The notes below the pieces were generated by a model that saw only the letters and a program-made list of their open reading frames with translations, had not been told where the DNA came from and ran no database searches. Both the position numbers and the translations under genes were made by a program. A stretch of 64,000 bases of DNA. Source: Brachypodius melanocephalos (Eukaryota > Chordata > Aves > Passeriformes > Pycnonotidae). Numbering within the stretch: the first letter of the stretch is position 1; each line of letters opens with the position of its first letter. Where the stretch lies: positions 124,001 to 188,000 of the forward strand of contig VZSR01000055.1 of NCBI GenBank assembly GCA_013398615.1, given 5' to 3'. Below are positions 25,599 to 37,700 of the stretch, piece by piece.

Positions 25599-25803
25599 NN
25601 NNNNNNNNNNNNNNNNNNNNNNNNNNNNNNNNNNNNNNNNNNNNNNNNNNNNNNNNNNNNNNNNNNNNNNNNNNNNNNNNNNNNNNNNNNNNNNNNNNNN
25701 NNNNNNNNNNNNNNNNNNNNNNNNNNNNNNNNNNNNNNNNNNNNNNNNNNNNNNNNNNNNNNNNNNNNNNNNNNNNNNNNNNNNNNNNNNNNNNNNNNNN
25801 NNN
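25599..25803. other. Assembly gap (205 N)
   Basis: A run of undetermined bases. Any open frame crossing it is artificial and was ignored. The left flank is preceded by a CT-rich microsatellite near 25344-25360, but no obvious repeat touches the gap edges. Confidence 1.
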
Positions 25804-28800
25804 GTGCAAGCAACTCCCTTGAAGCAAGAACCCACTCTCAGAAATACTCTGGCCCAAATTCTTACTAATCCACACTTATGAGAGACAGTGATTCACATCC
25901 CTTACTGAGCATAAATGAAATGGGAGAATACAAATTTAGCTGATCTGAGCTGCCACTGCAGTTAGAGTTGGAAAACCAGGGACATTCACACACTGGCTAA
26001 TGTAATTGTGATGGTGCTTAAAAGAGCAAAGACAGCAGCAGAAACGTTTAATTTAATATACAGCTAGAAAGGAAAATTTTATAAGCAATTTTTTTTTGCC
26101 ATAGCTGCTTAACTCTTCCTAACATTGACAAGATAAATTTGCACCAAGATCTTTTAAAGATACAGTCTTTGCCCTTAATGACACCTTGCATTTGAAGTAG
26201 ATTTTTTTCCCAACAAGAGCTAAGGTAGGAAAAGTTGCCTTCAGAAAAATAAAACCATTTTCCTTTTTACAGTTCCTGATTTATATTAACATAAGGAAGA
26301 CAGAAACACTTGTCATCAACAAGGAAGGAAAGCAAACAAAATTTAAACGTGTAAATATTTCCAACATGAACGCTACACATTTTGAATCACTCCAAGCTCT
26401 CCTTTCTTTCTTCTCCATTTTTAGATTACTTATATGATTTTTTTCCTGTGATTAGTTTTTCTACTTGGGATGGTGATAGCATCCATATTTCTACTAGAAA
26501 AGAAGATGGCTGTGAGCATGTAAAGATTGAAATCAGGGAGAAATCTAAGAAGGTTCAAACAATTTTTCAGACTTTTAAATTTTTCTATTTGGTACTATTC
26601 TAAGCCTGCAAGACAAATCTGATTCTCTGTATTACTATTCCTCCTAGAACTCCTCTGCTCCATTGGTAAAGCTGATTGGAATATCATTACATTTCAACTG
26701 CCAGGACTTGGATTTTTCCTACTCTGTTCTTCTTTATGGCACATTGAAACATTTTTATTCCTCTTGTATCTTTTAAATATATCAGATTACTATAATAAGC
26801 AATAGCTGCCCTTTATAGACATGCTGACACAGACCCATAATTCTTGTTTGGTCACTTACTTCCTAATGATTGTAATAAAATGGAATAACTCAGCTGACTT
26901 GTTTAGCTTGTGGGTTGCTCCAAAATGACCTGACCTTCATGCACTGTCCAACACTGACTGTGACTGAATTCATCATTGTTGAGGTCTTCTGGTCACCATC
27001 TGAATACAAATCAAAAAGCCACAGCTGGCGGAACAAGCTGCAGGTGTTGGGCTTGTTTACCACAGCTGGATCAATTCTGGCCCTCCATGATTAGCAGCAC
27101 TTCAGCTCACCACGCTGCTCAACCTTCTCTTCCTTGAGATCATCTCTTTTTGCTTTGCAAAAAAAAAAAAAGTCTTCTTGGACTTCTTACTTGGGAGAGG
27201 TCTAGAAATACATATCAGAGGATGTTCCAGCACTAGGGACTCAGATATTTTGGTCAGAGATGATTTATTCAAATTCAAACAGCTCAGTCATCCATCTATT
27301 CTGCAAATAGATGCAGCAGTGCCTGAGGATGTGCTATACAATAATGATTTGAGGCATGTGTACATATTCAGACAACACACGTGGTCCTCTGTCACAGAGC
27401 TAACTCCCTTCCAAGGAACAAACTGTGCCAAGTTTATCATGACAACTCAAGAGTCAGGGAGGAAAACAGGAAGCTTTAAAGAATGAATTACCATCTGTCA
27501 AGGGGATGTGTACCTTGCCTTAAAAATTATTGTAGCATAACTGATATGCATCTTTGTGTGTCTAGACACAGCATCTCTTCCTCCTCAGTGACTGATATTG
27601 ATCAGACAGACCATGAAAGCAAATTTTCAGATATTCTTCATATGCATGTATCGTTCTGAATACATGCTCTTTCATAAGTTTCTTCACAATCACAGGGCTT
27701 TTTCCTTTTATGCGTATGGCCTGTATAGCAAGGATAAGAATTAACTATGAAGCAGATCCTATTTATCAATTTTTATGTCAGGAAAGATGATTAATCGAAT
27801 GCAACGCTGATGGATTTCTCAAAGCTTACAGAAACATCAGTCATATCCAGTCCATGACCTGGAGTAAAGTGGAAAAACAATAAAACATGAGCAGAAATCC
27901 TCTTTAAAGTTGACCTGTAAAATGTTAGTTCTGGATGACTTTAATTCCTATCTATCTGTTCTCTTATGGGCAACTGTCCTCCACATGGGAAGGTTTGTCA
28001 TCAGATTCTGTTGGGACTGTTTCAAATGTAGTGTGCATGCATGGAATTGCAGTAATTTTTCAGTCAGAAAAACGTTTGTGAACACATTTGAAATAGAAGT
28101 GAAAGCAAAATAAATTTTTGATCTAAGGAATAATCAGTGTGCCAAGAAAAAAATAGCTCTGTTCATATCTGAAACTACAAGGAATTTCACCAGCTATTAA
28201 CATGAAAAGTTACATGTATTGCAAATTCAAGTTATTTTATCAGAAAACATGATAAAGGCAAAATGATTCACATATCACCCTGACTTGTGTGCCAGGGTCA
28301 TCCTTTATACCTGAAAAAAAAAATCCCATTTCCATTTCAGAAGTCTAAAAATTCAAGAGCAATGTCACCTAACATCCTCATGGCCATTTATGCAATCTGG
28401 CTCAGAAATCTCTTAATGAGCTTCTCATTCACATCAACCTGAAATGGCTAAAATACCAAAGGTCTGGTTTAATGTATGTTTGAGCCTGGGCAAACCTGGA
28501 GGGCAAGCGTGCCAGGGTCAAGACAATCCAGCTAAACCCAGGATACCTCTGGCAGGGTGGCCAACATGGGTGACACCTTTGGCCCTTTCCTCTCGTCCTG
28601 CTTTGCTCTCCAATCAAGGGAAGAGAGCACCAAGCTGCCACTTTGGGAATGCTGGTGGATAAAGCACCACCATATTCAAAGGATCTGCTTCTAACCCAGC
28701 ATCTATTTATCAATACAAGTAACCTACATTTTAAAATTGAAACCATCTCAGAGAAGCCTAGAAAGGACCTGGCTTGCTATAACACACTTTGAGCAGCCAC

Positions 28801-30163
28801 TCACTAACACAGAAAGAATTTTAGGCTCTGGGATCATGGATCTTATCAATTGGTCTGGATCTACCTGTCAGAGAAAGGAAAAATTCTAAAACATCCCTGC
28901 AAATACAGCTTCAAAATCAAGCTGATAAATCTGTTCTGCACGAATACTAGCTCACACCATCAGGACAGCAAGCAATGAATTGTTTTAAACTCAATCTTAA
29001 CTGTTGCTGACTGAATATGGACTCCTAAGGGGACTGTAAAAAGTGGTAATTTAATTTTAAGTCACTTAAAAGATGCTGAGTTTCAGATGCCAAAATAAAA
29101 TTGCCTGAAAGTTTCTTGCTGATGCTGTGCATATTCCAGATTATGACAAAAAAACCTCACCCTTATCTAGAAGATTTCTTGAATTGAACATCGATCTATG
29201 CTCAGAAACTTGAGGGCATATCTTCATCCTCAGTAATTCTAGGAAAACATTTGTATTTTTGTGTGTTTTAGCACAGGCAAAGAATTCCATCACCCCCAAA
29301 CACCCCCAATCTGCAAATGTGTCAGTGAATGAACTCAAGCCATATGGAAAAAAAATATGGTCTGTTTTATGAGAGCAGAATGTCTGTGCAGAGTGCAGCA
29401 GACTCTCTGACAGCAGAAGTTTCTGTTTAGCTGAAATGCCAGGCAAAAGGATGCACTTCATCCCAGCACACAGGTGGAATAGCACACAGTGTCCATTCCA
29501 TTCCATTCCATTCCATTCCATTCCATTCCATTCATGGTATCCCTATTGTCCAAAGGTCCAGGCTCCTCTGAGGAGCAGCCCTCTTATCTCTTTATCATCT
29601 CACATTTTTCAATACAAGTCTACTTTAAAGGCTCAAGGCTTGCAGTCCTAGTGGAGGCTCATTGCCTACTGTCCAAAGTGGAGCAGAAAAACAGTCAATA
29701 GTTTTTAAAAATCCCAAGGAGTTCTTCATGAGGAAAAATGCACGTGAAAAATAATTTGCAACCTGTCTGCTTTCAGCATTCTTCTTCTAACTTTTCTCCT
29801 TAATCCAATAGCAGGAAAAAAAAATCTGGTGTGACTTGACTATCACAATTGTTTGAAACATCCACTTTTCATAGATGGCAAGGAGTGGATGTTAATAATT
29901 TTATGACATCATTAACACCTTATATTAAATTTGACCTGAGTGACTAAACCAATGCTCTTTAAAATCAGGGTTAGGACTGGATCTGGTAGCACTAGCACAC
30001 ACAGTCACCTCATTTCCCAGCAGGGAGATGTCCCCTCTTGCTCAGTGAGGCTGTGTCCATAAAGAGCACTGCAGTGATTCTTTAGAGACACCCAGGCTCA
30101 CTCCAAGCACAGGATACACCTGGATTGCAAAAGCACTGCAGCAGTGTTAGGTAAGTTTCATAC
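25804..30163. other. Non-coding stretch
   Basis: No gene supported. The longest interesting frame is plus-strand 27178-27486 (102 codons), which lacks a credible splice acceptor and is within chance expectation. The remainder is AT-rich, with A runs near 27159-27171 and 28315-28323 and the pentanucleotide array listed separately. Confidence 0.5.
29493..29532. repeat. (CCATT)8 pentanucleotide microsatellite
   Basis: Eight perfect tandem copies of CCATT, equivalent to ATGGA/TGGAA on the other strand. The perfection implies recent expansion and probable length variation. The motif is the same pentamer found in some vertebrate pericentromeric satellites, but a 40-bp tract alone does not indicate a satellite. 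The minus-strand frame through it merely encodes repeats of MEWNG. Confidence 0.95.
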
Positions 30164-30224
30164 CTTGCTGTCCTGATATTCTTCCTCCAGGTCTAAAATC
30201 AGGGTATTGAACACTGCTGCAGTG
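30134..30224. repeat. Inverted repeat with 15-bp perfect arms
   Basis: The left arm 'cactgcagcagtgtt' (30134-30148) is the exact reverse complement of the right arm 'aacactgctgcagtg' (30210-30224), separated by 61 bases. A transcript could fold into a hairpin. The loop holds the predicted 5' splice site of the minus-strand exon at 30164-30260, and the right arm lies inside that exon. Confidence 0.85.
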
Positions 30225-30260
30225 GTACGTTCCAGTCTTCTGGGCTCTACACTAATGCAC
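30164..30260 (-). CDS. Predicted internal coding exon, unknown protein
   Basis: On the minus strand a pyrimidine-rich acceptor (gggtttttttctgtttag) is followed by 97 bases and a donor (CAGCAAG|GTATGA). The segment has one open frame: one leading base plus 32 codons, including the residues VEPRRLERTTAAVFNTL and a C-terminal acidic LEEEYQDSK. The other two frames contain stops. Eleven of 32 codons start with G, a coding-like bias. It needs an upstream exon ending with two extra bases, which the exon at 44078-44259 supplies, giving a shared Arg codon if the two are joined directly. It ends in phase 0, and I could not find a convincing next exon downstream. I recognise no family or function. A chance ORF between chance splice sites remains possible. 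Confidence 0.45.
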
Positions 30261-33200
30261 CTAAACAGAAAAAAACCCAAAATCTGTTGTTCAAAACCAC
30301 ATGAAAAGGCCTTGTCTGCAGTGGAAAACCACAACATAAAAGAAAATGGGCTTCTAGGAATGTCCTGTCTAATTCCTGTCCTAGGAATACTAGGAATTAG
30401 GAGAGTCTTAAATGCATCATATCAAGGATTGCTAAATTTGGCAGTAGTCAGATAGTCACTGTTAATTCAAGGTTGGCTTTTGCTAACACTGAGTATAATC
30501 TCTTTGAAGAGATTGGATTTTTTTTTTTTTCAAAAGAAAGGAGGTTGCAAGTGACAAGTGATGGCTAATCCAAAATATGTTGGTAGGAAAAATAAATGAG
30601 GAGTTGTGTTACTCTTGGTCACTAGGTCAAAGCACACTATAGACCTCCCTGCAGTGTTTACTTGGACCTAAAACTAAAATTCCAGCCTTTACTAAGGTTG
30701 GTATTGTGTTATTTAGTACATTATGTAGTGCCTATAAAAGCTTTTTTCCTCCCTCCTGCTGTGAGTTTGCTCTGTGTGTGCAGCCACATCCAGCGCTGCC
30801 TTCATTTCCTGACCCCGGTGGGTTCTCCAGCACGATGTGAGTTTTGCTCGAGGATTGGGCAGGTCAGGCACACTCTGCCAGCTCCTCCAGCTCTCCCATG
30901 AGCACAGGAAGAGAAGCCTCTGCACAGGCTAATAAAAATAAAAATCACAAAGCTACATAAAGCTATGTGTGGCATTGTTCACTCCTGGGATCCCCCGCTC
31001 CTTACCCTCCACAAGGCACAGAAGCTGGCAAAAGGAATGATTCCAAGAAAGGGGAGACCAAGCAAACAAACCAAAAAAATCCTTTGAAGTTTTAGACCCA
31101 TTTAGTCATTCTGTATGTAAAACACTGTGTAGATCTAAAATCTATGCTGTCAACTTTAGGGGTATTTCATGTCCAGCCTTCCAGAGCATGACTGCAGTGA
31201 TTCATGTGTAGATTCCATAGCAGTGAAAATCAGGACAAAAGCCACTATTCAGACTTCCAATGGAAGCCAGGTAAATGTAATTATAAATGGAGATAAGAAG
31301 AGTTATCTCCTTCTACCCAACTATTCTAGGATTTTTGGGGGGCAAAAATGGTAAGGAAGATAACAAGCATGCTGAGAATCTGTGTTAGGGATTTCTACAC
31401 ATCTTCTACTCTGCACTCCACTTTTTTAAAAAAGATTTTCTTTCAATACTCCCTGTCTGAAAGAACAATTTTTTTTTCTTTTTTAAAAAACAACAGTGTA
31501 TAGTTAAGTCCTAAAGGGCTAGAAAAGTCAAAGCAGAAATTATAGAGAAATGAAATTATTTACTGGAATTTAATAATTAGATGGCTGAGGTTTCTCCTTG
31601 GTGCCAGACACATATGATTCCAAATGAACAGCCTATATTTTCAAACATCAGAGAAAGGGAATTTCCAGCAGGGCTACAAAAAGATTGGGAAAAATCACTT
31701 TACAAGTCAGTTCACTTTATTTTTAAAAGCTCACCAAGGTCACAAGCCCAAGGAAAGCTTAATTAAAGTCGATGGAAGATGCAGAAGCGAGGCAGAAAGA
31801 ATAAGATGGCAAGAAAAATCATTTTTAAAACATATTAGATTATGTGAAGCCAGAGAGGCTTGACACCATCGATTTCAGAAATGGGTTAAAGATAAGAAAC
31901 CAAGTATTGTAGGAATTACAATGAGGGAAAGCAGGCTGGGAACATCTGCTACAGACATCCACTTTGTAATTCCAAGGGATACAATAAAGGCTAAGACTAA
32001 AGGGTGTCTAAACCCAATAGGCTTTCATTAGGAGACACACACTTAACTCACAAGTCCACAATGAGGAGAAAACAGCCCAGACCAGTGGTGTTTTCTGGGC
32101 AAACATTTTAGTCTTTCCTCTCATTAGTTGCTAGTAAAACCCATAATATTTTCCCCCATACAACTTTGGTTTACACACCGTACTCTATCCCACTGCCATT
32201 AGTCCTGGAAAAGGTGTGAGGAGATTTCCTGCCCAAGATGATAAACAGTTTTCCATCAAGTTGAGAAGCTGTCTCAGAAAAGAACAGAGCATGAAAAAAC
32301 CCACAAAGTCAACTAGCACTTATTATGCATAAAATTATTGCCAACACTTTATGATACTTTCATAAAGCTTCTCCTCCTCATCACTGTTTAACAACCAAGA
32401 AAACCCTCCAGAGATAATGTGGAGTTATGTTTAAAGCAGCCTTTTATACAACTGCATCTTAAACTGACTTGAATGGCATAAGGTCAGGGCTTGAAGGTAT
32501 AATCCCTGTCAACAGAGCAATTTTCATTATCTGGGTGAAGAGTTTGCATCTTCACCTCTGAGACACTCGACTCCTCTCGGCACTCCTGCTCCTCTGGTGC
32601 TCTCTGCTGCATTCAGCAACACCTCAGAGGGGAAAAGGAGGGATGAGAGCTCCTCACACACTGGATGCCAGCTATTAAAAACTCTGGAAAGCAGCAGAAG
32701 GAAAAGCTTTCTGAGGGTTTGTGCAGAAACACAGAAGTGTCTGGAATACTCCACCAAACTTAGTTGGTCAGGGGAATTTTTAAAATGAAGGTGGGGAAGG
32801 GTCCTCATTCAAGGAACCCTCCAAAATCTCCCAGGAATTTTTCAGATGAATAGGATCAATCTCTTGCTTTTTAAATAGAAAACAACTGATTGCTCTTTTT
32901 GGCAAAGCACTTGAAAATACAGTTCAGTGTTTATAATGCAGGGCTAGAGACTCTTGGGGAAGCAGAAGTGCTGTCTGGTTCTAATGTGTTAAAAGATTTT
33001 TAGCTTGAGGCAATGCTGGCTAAGGGAATATTAGATTTGTAATCAATTTTACTAGCCCCTCTGTTATTTTCCAAATGTGCTTATTGATTATTAGTTTCAA
33101 ACAGTAATGCTTAGTCTGAATAAAATATAGGTAGTTAAGAATCACTAAAATATTTAATTTTTAAAAATTAATAAGTTAAAGGTCTCTATGTATACCAACA

Positions 33201-34590
33201 TCTATTATACCTTTTCTTAGCATGTTGTTTCCCTTCCGGAGAATGTGGCACTTGTTCTGTAATCAATCGGATGAAAAAGAGAATGAAGAAGTTACATCCC
33301 CCTGAAAATTCTGGAGGACTTTGGAGTTACCTGATTATGCTTAGAATTACCTATCTGATTACTAGCCAAGGAAAGAATTTAATGCAATACAGGATTGGAA
33401 TAGGTTCAATACTACTAAATTTATGAAACCCATTTTCACTATTTGTGCACCACCAGTCAAAGTATTGCCATTGCTGCTGGAGAAAACCGATATCTCTCAG
33501 GCAGCATGAGAACTAGACATCTGCAGCTGTCACTTGTCTGTACACAGACTACAGAGAGCAAATAAATAAATTGCTCACAAAGATACTTTTTATTTTTCTC
33601 AATGTGACTGGAGTCTGTAATTATTTGGAGATCTTAAGTCAGCAGCATTTAGCCTATGACATGCTTGAAAATTGTGTTTGGAAAATTAATATTGCTGTTT
33701 GTAGTAGGTCACCTTGGGATGTGTTTCAGCTCTTCCCTTCCTTGATGATACACTTCATTATATCTAAGTACGTTCCTGGAAGAGGCAGACTGAAGCAAAG
33801 GCAATTAAGGGAAGCCAGGTTAACAAATTAAAAAGTTAAGAGGTCTGGGTTTTTCTTTTGAAAAACTATTTTTTTTTTCCTGAGCAACTCTAAGTATCTC
33901 TGGCCAGATAATTTGGATTAGTTTAAGAAATCCATCAGGATTAGCTATAATCCCTGATGGTCAAACTTCTAATCATTGCAAAGATATGTGATTGTGTCAC
34001 CTGGAGTTCAGCCTACCTCAAAGGTTCCTGGTTCAGCTGATGTGGGGCTATGCTGGAGGTGTCACAAGAACAATCTCTCCTTGCTGAACCTTTGGAAGAG
34101 GGCTTCAATGCAGATTTTCTTGGTTCAGAGGACTGATTCTCTCTTGATACATCTTCCTTATTCATTGGCAGATATCACCTGCACAGAACTGACAGAAAAC
34201 AGCAAGGGCAGGGAGACAGGCAGGAAGAGGGAGGGAATTTCTTAAAACAGGTCCCCCCAAATCTTGTTTAGATATTCAAGGACAAGATTCAAATTGTTGT
34301 CAGCAGCCCATTAAGGTATTTCTGACTGGGAAGGAGTGTCTAATGGGTAGACAGAAAGAGAAAAACCCAATGAAGATAGAACAATACTGACCCCAGAGTG
34401 AAGCAGAAAGAATTTTTATATTGGGACTGTTAAAGATCTGTTTGATACAGAGTTTTCTATAATTATCCTATAAAGCAAAATATTTCAGAAGCCTCATTAT
34501 TGGAGATATTGAATTGCTGTATGGAGTGTTGAATTTGTATGTGGAGATAGGCATTGGTGGCAACTGGGACAGCAAGGAAGTGGATCATTC
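30261..34590. other. Non-coding stretch
   Basis: This would be intron if the minus-strand gene model is right. A short perfect inverted repeat ('ctaattcct' 30369-30377 and 'aggaattag' 30392-30400) lies near the left end. No other feature could be supported. A few short splice-flanked frames, such as minus-strand 32565-32615, are not distinguishable from chance. Confidence 0.5.
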
Positions 34591-34795
34591 AGAATCACAG
34601 AATCACTTAGATTGGAAAAGACCTCTAAGACCACAGAGCCAAGCCATTAACTCATGACTGCCACATTCAGCATTAAACCATGACCCTAACCATCATTCCT
34701 GCCTCCAGGGATGCTGATTCCATCACTTCCCTGGGCAGCCTGTTCCAATGCCTGACCACCTGTTCAGTGAAGAAATTCTTTCTATTATCATGACT
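34591..34795 (-). mobile_element. CR1 LINE 3' fragment, sense on minus strand
   Basis: The plus strand reads 'agaatcacagaatcactta', the complement of the CR1 3' repeat tail, then 'ttggaaaagacctctaagacca', 'gtcctgcc'-region remnants and 'ccctgggcagcctgttccaatgcctgacca'. These are characteristic CR1 3'-UTR and terminal ORF2 blocks in antisense. The left end is well defined by the tail and the right end fades out near 34795. It is 5' truncated, non-coding and more complete than the copy near 6.2 kb. Recognition is by motif. Confidence 0.88.
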
Positions 34796-37700
34796 CACTT
34801 CTACTTGGAGTGTTACCCAGGGAAGAGAGAGGGGGTCAGGGAGGCGAGAGAAGAGAGCCTTCTGACAAATTTAATTGGAAAACCAGAAATCTATTACTTT
34901 CACTTTTACCTGAAATGGATTTGGTATAGTGTGAAACTGATTTCAGCTTATAACCTAAAAGTCTATTTCTCAAACTTTTCTACAAATAAAATTTTGCTCA
35001 CATGAATACAAATATTTGTGAAGGGATGAACAAAGTCAATAAGTCAATAGAACATGGCCAGCTGTTTCCCTTTTGAAATAATTCCAGCTGTGATTTATTT
35101 TTCCTATTATTTTTCCCAGCCTTAAGCTGAACCTAAAGCCTAGGTTCCACAGCTTTTAGGGGAAGACACAAAGATTTCTCTTCCTGGTAGGCTACAACAA
35201 TGTTCTGTGAAAAAAAAAAGGTTTTACCATTTAGTTTGTTGAACTCCAAACTGAACTCCAAATACTTCAAATATTGCACCTTCATTAAAAGATGTAATCT
35301 TTTTTAAAACACCTCAGTTTTGCCTCTAGATATTCAGCTGGCAGGGTGAACAGAAAGATTTTGCTTTTCATATTTTTCATGAGACAGTACTTGAAATCTC
35401 CTATGCCAGGCTTAGGTAGTTCTCACAGTACCCCGTAATGTGAAAATTTGCCACTGAGCACTGCCCTTAAAACCATAGCTCTTAAGGGTGGTGATTAAAT
35501 GAGAAAGAAAAGCCACTTCTATTTTGTCTTTAGATTCCACAGGGTAATGGATGCAGTGCAATCTTAGTGAAAACCAGAGATGCAAAGAGGTGTTTGATCC
35601 TGAAAGTCATTTCAGTGCTGGAAACGGATGCTTTTTGGAATAATGCCCGGTGAACTGCAACTTTCACAAAGTCAAGAGACTGTCCTATTAAATCTAAAAG
35701 GTTGGTTTGGCTGGTATACAATAGATACTAAACTCAAAGTACAGGAGTCAGATTGACTTACTTGAGACATTTATCTGCTGGAATGATAGCCCACCTTTCA
35801 CTCTGCTCTGCTGAACTACCACACTCCTAATCAAATCTTTATGGCCACAGAGGCATATGAGTGACATAAGGCAAGTGTCAAGTGTCAACCCAGGGAACCT
35901 AAGGCACATGGCAGAGTTATTATCACTTACTTTTCCCCATTTAGGAACAAAAGGGGCATACAGTGTTTAAACACTTGACAGGAATATTCTTTTCTTTCCA
36001 GGACTGACTTTTGTGCCATGTGACCCAATCCCTTCTCTGGGGTGAAGTTTCCTCCTTTGTTATCCATGGTGATTTATAGGGAAGAAGGCAGAATGTGGTC
36101 CAAATTGTGCCATAATCCAAGATATACCTCCATAAAGAGAGGAAAGGAGTTTCTGTGAAATGAGTTAGCTATTTTTGAGCATTTGCACAGGACTGAGCCC
36201 ATTATCAGAAAGCCCATCAAGAATGCTGTTTCACTGCACCCTAAATCTAAAGAACCCCCCTCCTTAGCCCTCCTGTTTCTGCAAAAAGGAAATTTGCCAC
36301 GAGGGACAAGAACCACGTAACAGCTGAGCTGGTGACAGAAAGCTCAGGCTCCACTGGGGGTGCACTCAAAGATCAGACTAAACAAAAATTATTTGACTTG
36401 GTCATCTCCTCCCTTGCATTTCAAAGTCATGTAATTCCTGCACCTTGGCTACCATCTCACAGAGATAACAGCTGCAGAGTCAGGTATTGCCCTCGCTTGT
36501 AGTCAGAACAGAACTCTGCCATCTGATTTCACAGATATTGGAGGTGCCGCTCGGTCATCTCCATCCTCATTTTCCTTCAGGCTCAGATTGAAAACGAGAA
36601 TGAAACTGAAAGAGGAAATTAGCCCCTCGGCCACAGGCATGAACATGTGAATGGGATCAGAGCAAAAGACTTATTTCTGCTCTTCCTTAAAAACAGAAAG
36701 AAAAGTAGTGCCAGATTGCTAAAGCTTGTTCTCAGTTTTAATGAGCACGAGGGAGTAACACTGAAAAGACTTGTATGTTTCAAGCTGCAATACATCAGGC
36801 TGTCGAAAACACTGGAATGTCACACACTCTAATCTTTTTTCACTCACCGTTGCACAGTCAGTACAATTATCTTGTTGCAGCAAATTGGGGAAAAAAGTAT
36901 TAAGAATAAATTAGTGTTTAAAAGCTATGAAATCTGCATTGCAGGTTGTCCCATTTCCCAAATAGAGAAATATTATGAAAGCATTAAATAAGGATGTGAA
37001 TTTTTAAGAAGCCTATTTCTTCTTTCCACAGTGTTGCAAACACTTCTGGTGCACAGCCATGGCATAATCTGTAATAGTATCGGTGACAAGGAAAAAAATT
37101 AAAACTGGATGAGACCTGCAATTTTAGAACCAATACATAACAGCAAACAAGTCTGATGGAAAATGCTGTGAATAGTAATTGCCTGTTTGCAAAAGATATG
37201 AAGGTCAGGAAAAACACTGGGTGAAATTTAAAAGATGGGAATACATACTGGGAGAAAATAAAAAATTTCAATTCATGCAGATACCTTTCTCAGTCAGCAA
37301 TAGATTTTCTTTGCATCTTTAAAATGCTAAGTGTACTCTTCACTAAAAATAATTAATGGTAAATAATTTGAAAAGCCTTTTCTCTCGTTCAAGTCCCTGC
37401 TGTTTTTGACACTCTGAAACTGCCAGGCTAAATTGATGTACCTCTACCTGCTCATGGAAGTTCAGGAGCCACACGCAGTGCATGGATATTCCAATATTCC
37501 CATTCCACATCAGAGGTACAAATCTAAAGGGACATGGACAAACACAGATACAAATGAGTAAGGCCCTATTTGGTCTTGTCATTATTATCAAGAAGAGGAA
37601 AGTAAGAAGAGAGTATTAGAAAAGCAGGTTGAGATTACGTATTTCAAAATTTTCCTAAAATTAGTCGAATGGGGAAAAATAAATAAGCTGCCTTCTGTCA

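Noticed and set aside
25290..25875. Long open frames across the N run
   Set aside because: Undetermined bases hide stops, so these frames are artefacts of the assembly gap.
27178..27486. 102-codon plus-strand open frame
   Set aside because: It lacks an ATG start and a credible acceptor. Several ORFs of this length are expected by chance in 64 kb of such DNA.
29141..29521. 126-codon minus-strand frame starting MEWNGMEWNG
   Set aside because: The start is simply the pentanucleotide microsatellite, and the remainder has no coding-like bias.
35757..35812. Minus-strand frame reading SERWAIIPADKCL before a TCAA|GTAAGT donor
   Set aside because: It would link 42854-42960 to 30164-30260 in phase, but it has no pyrimidine tract, and another segment at 39642-39688 fits the same gap equally well, so phase agreement is weak evidence.
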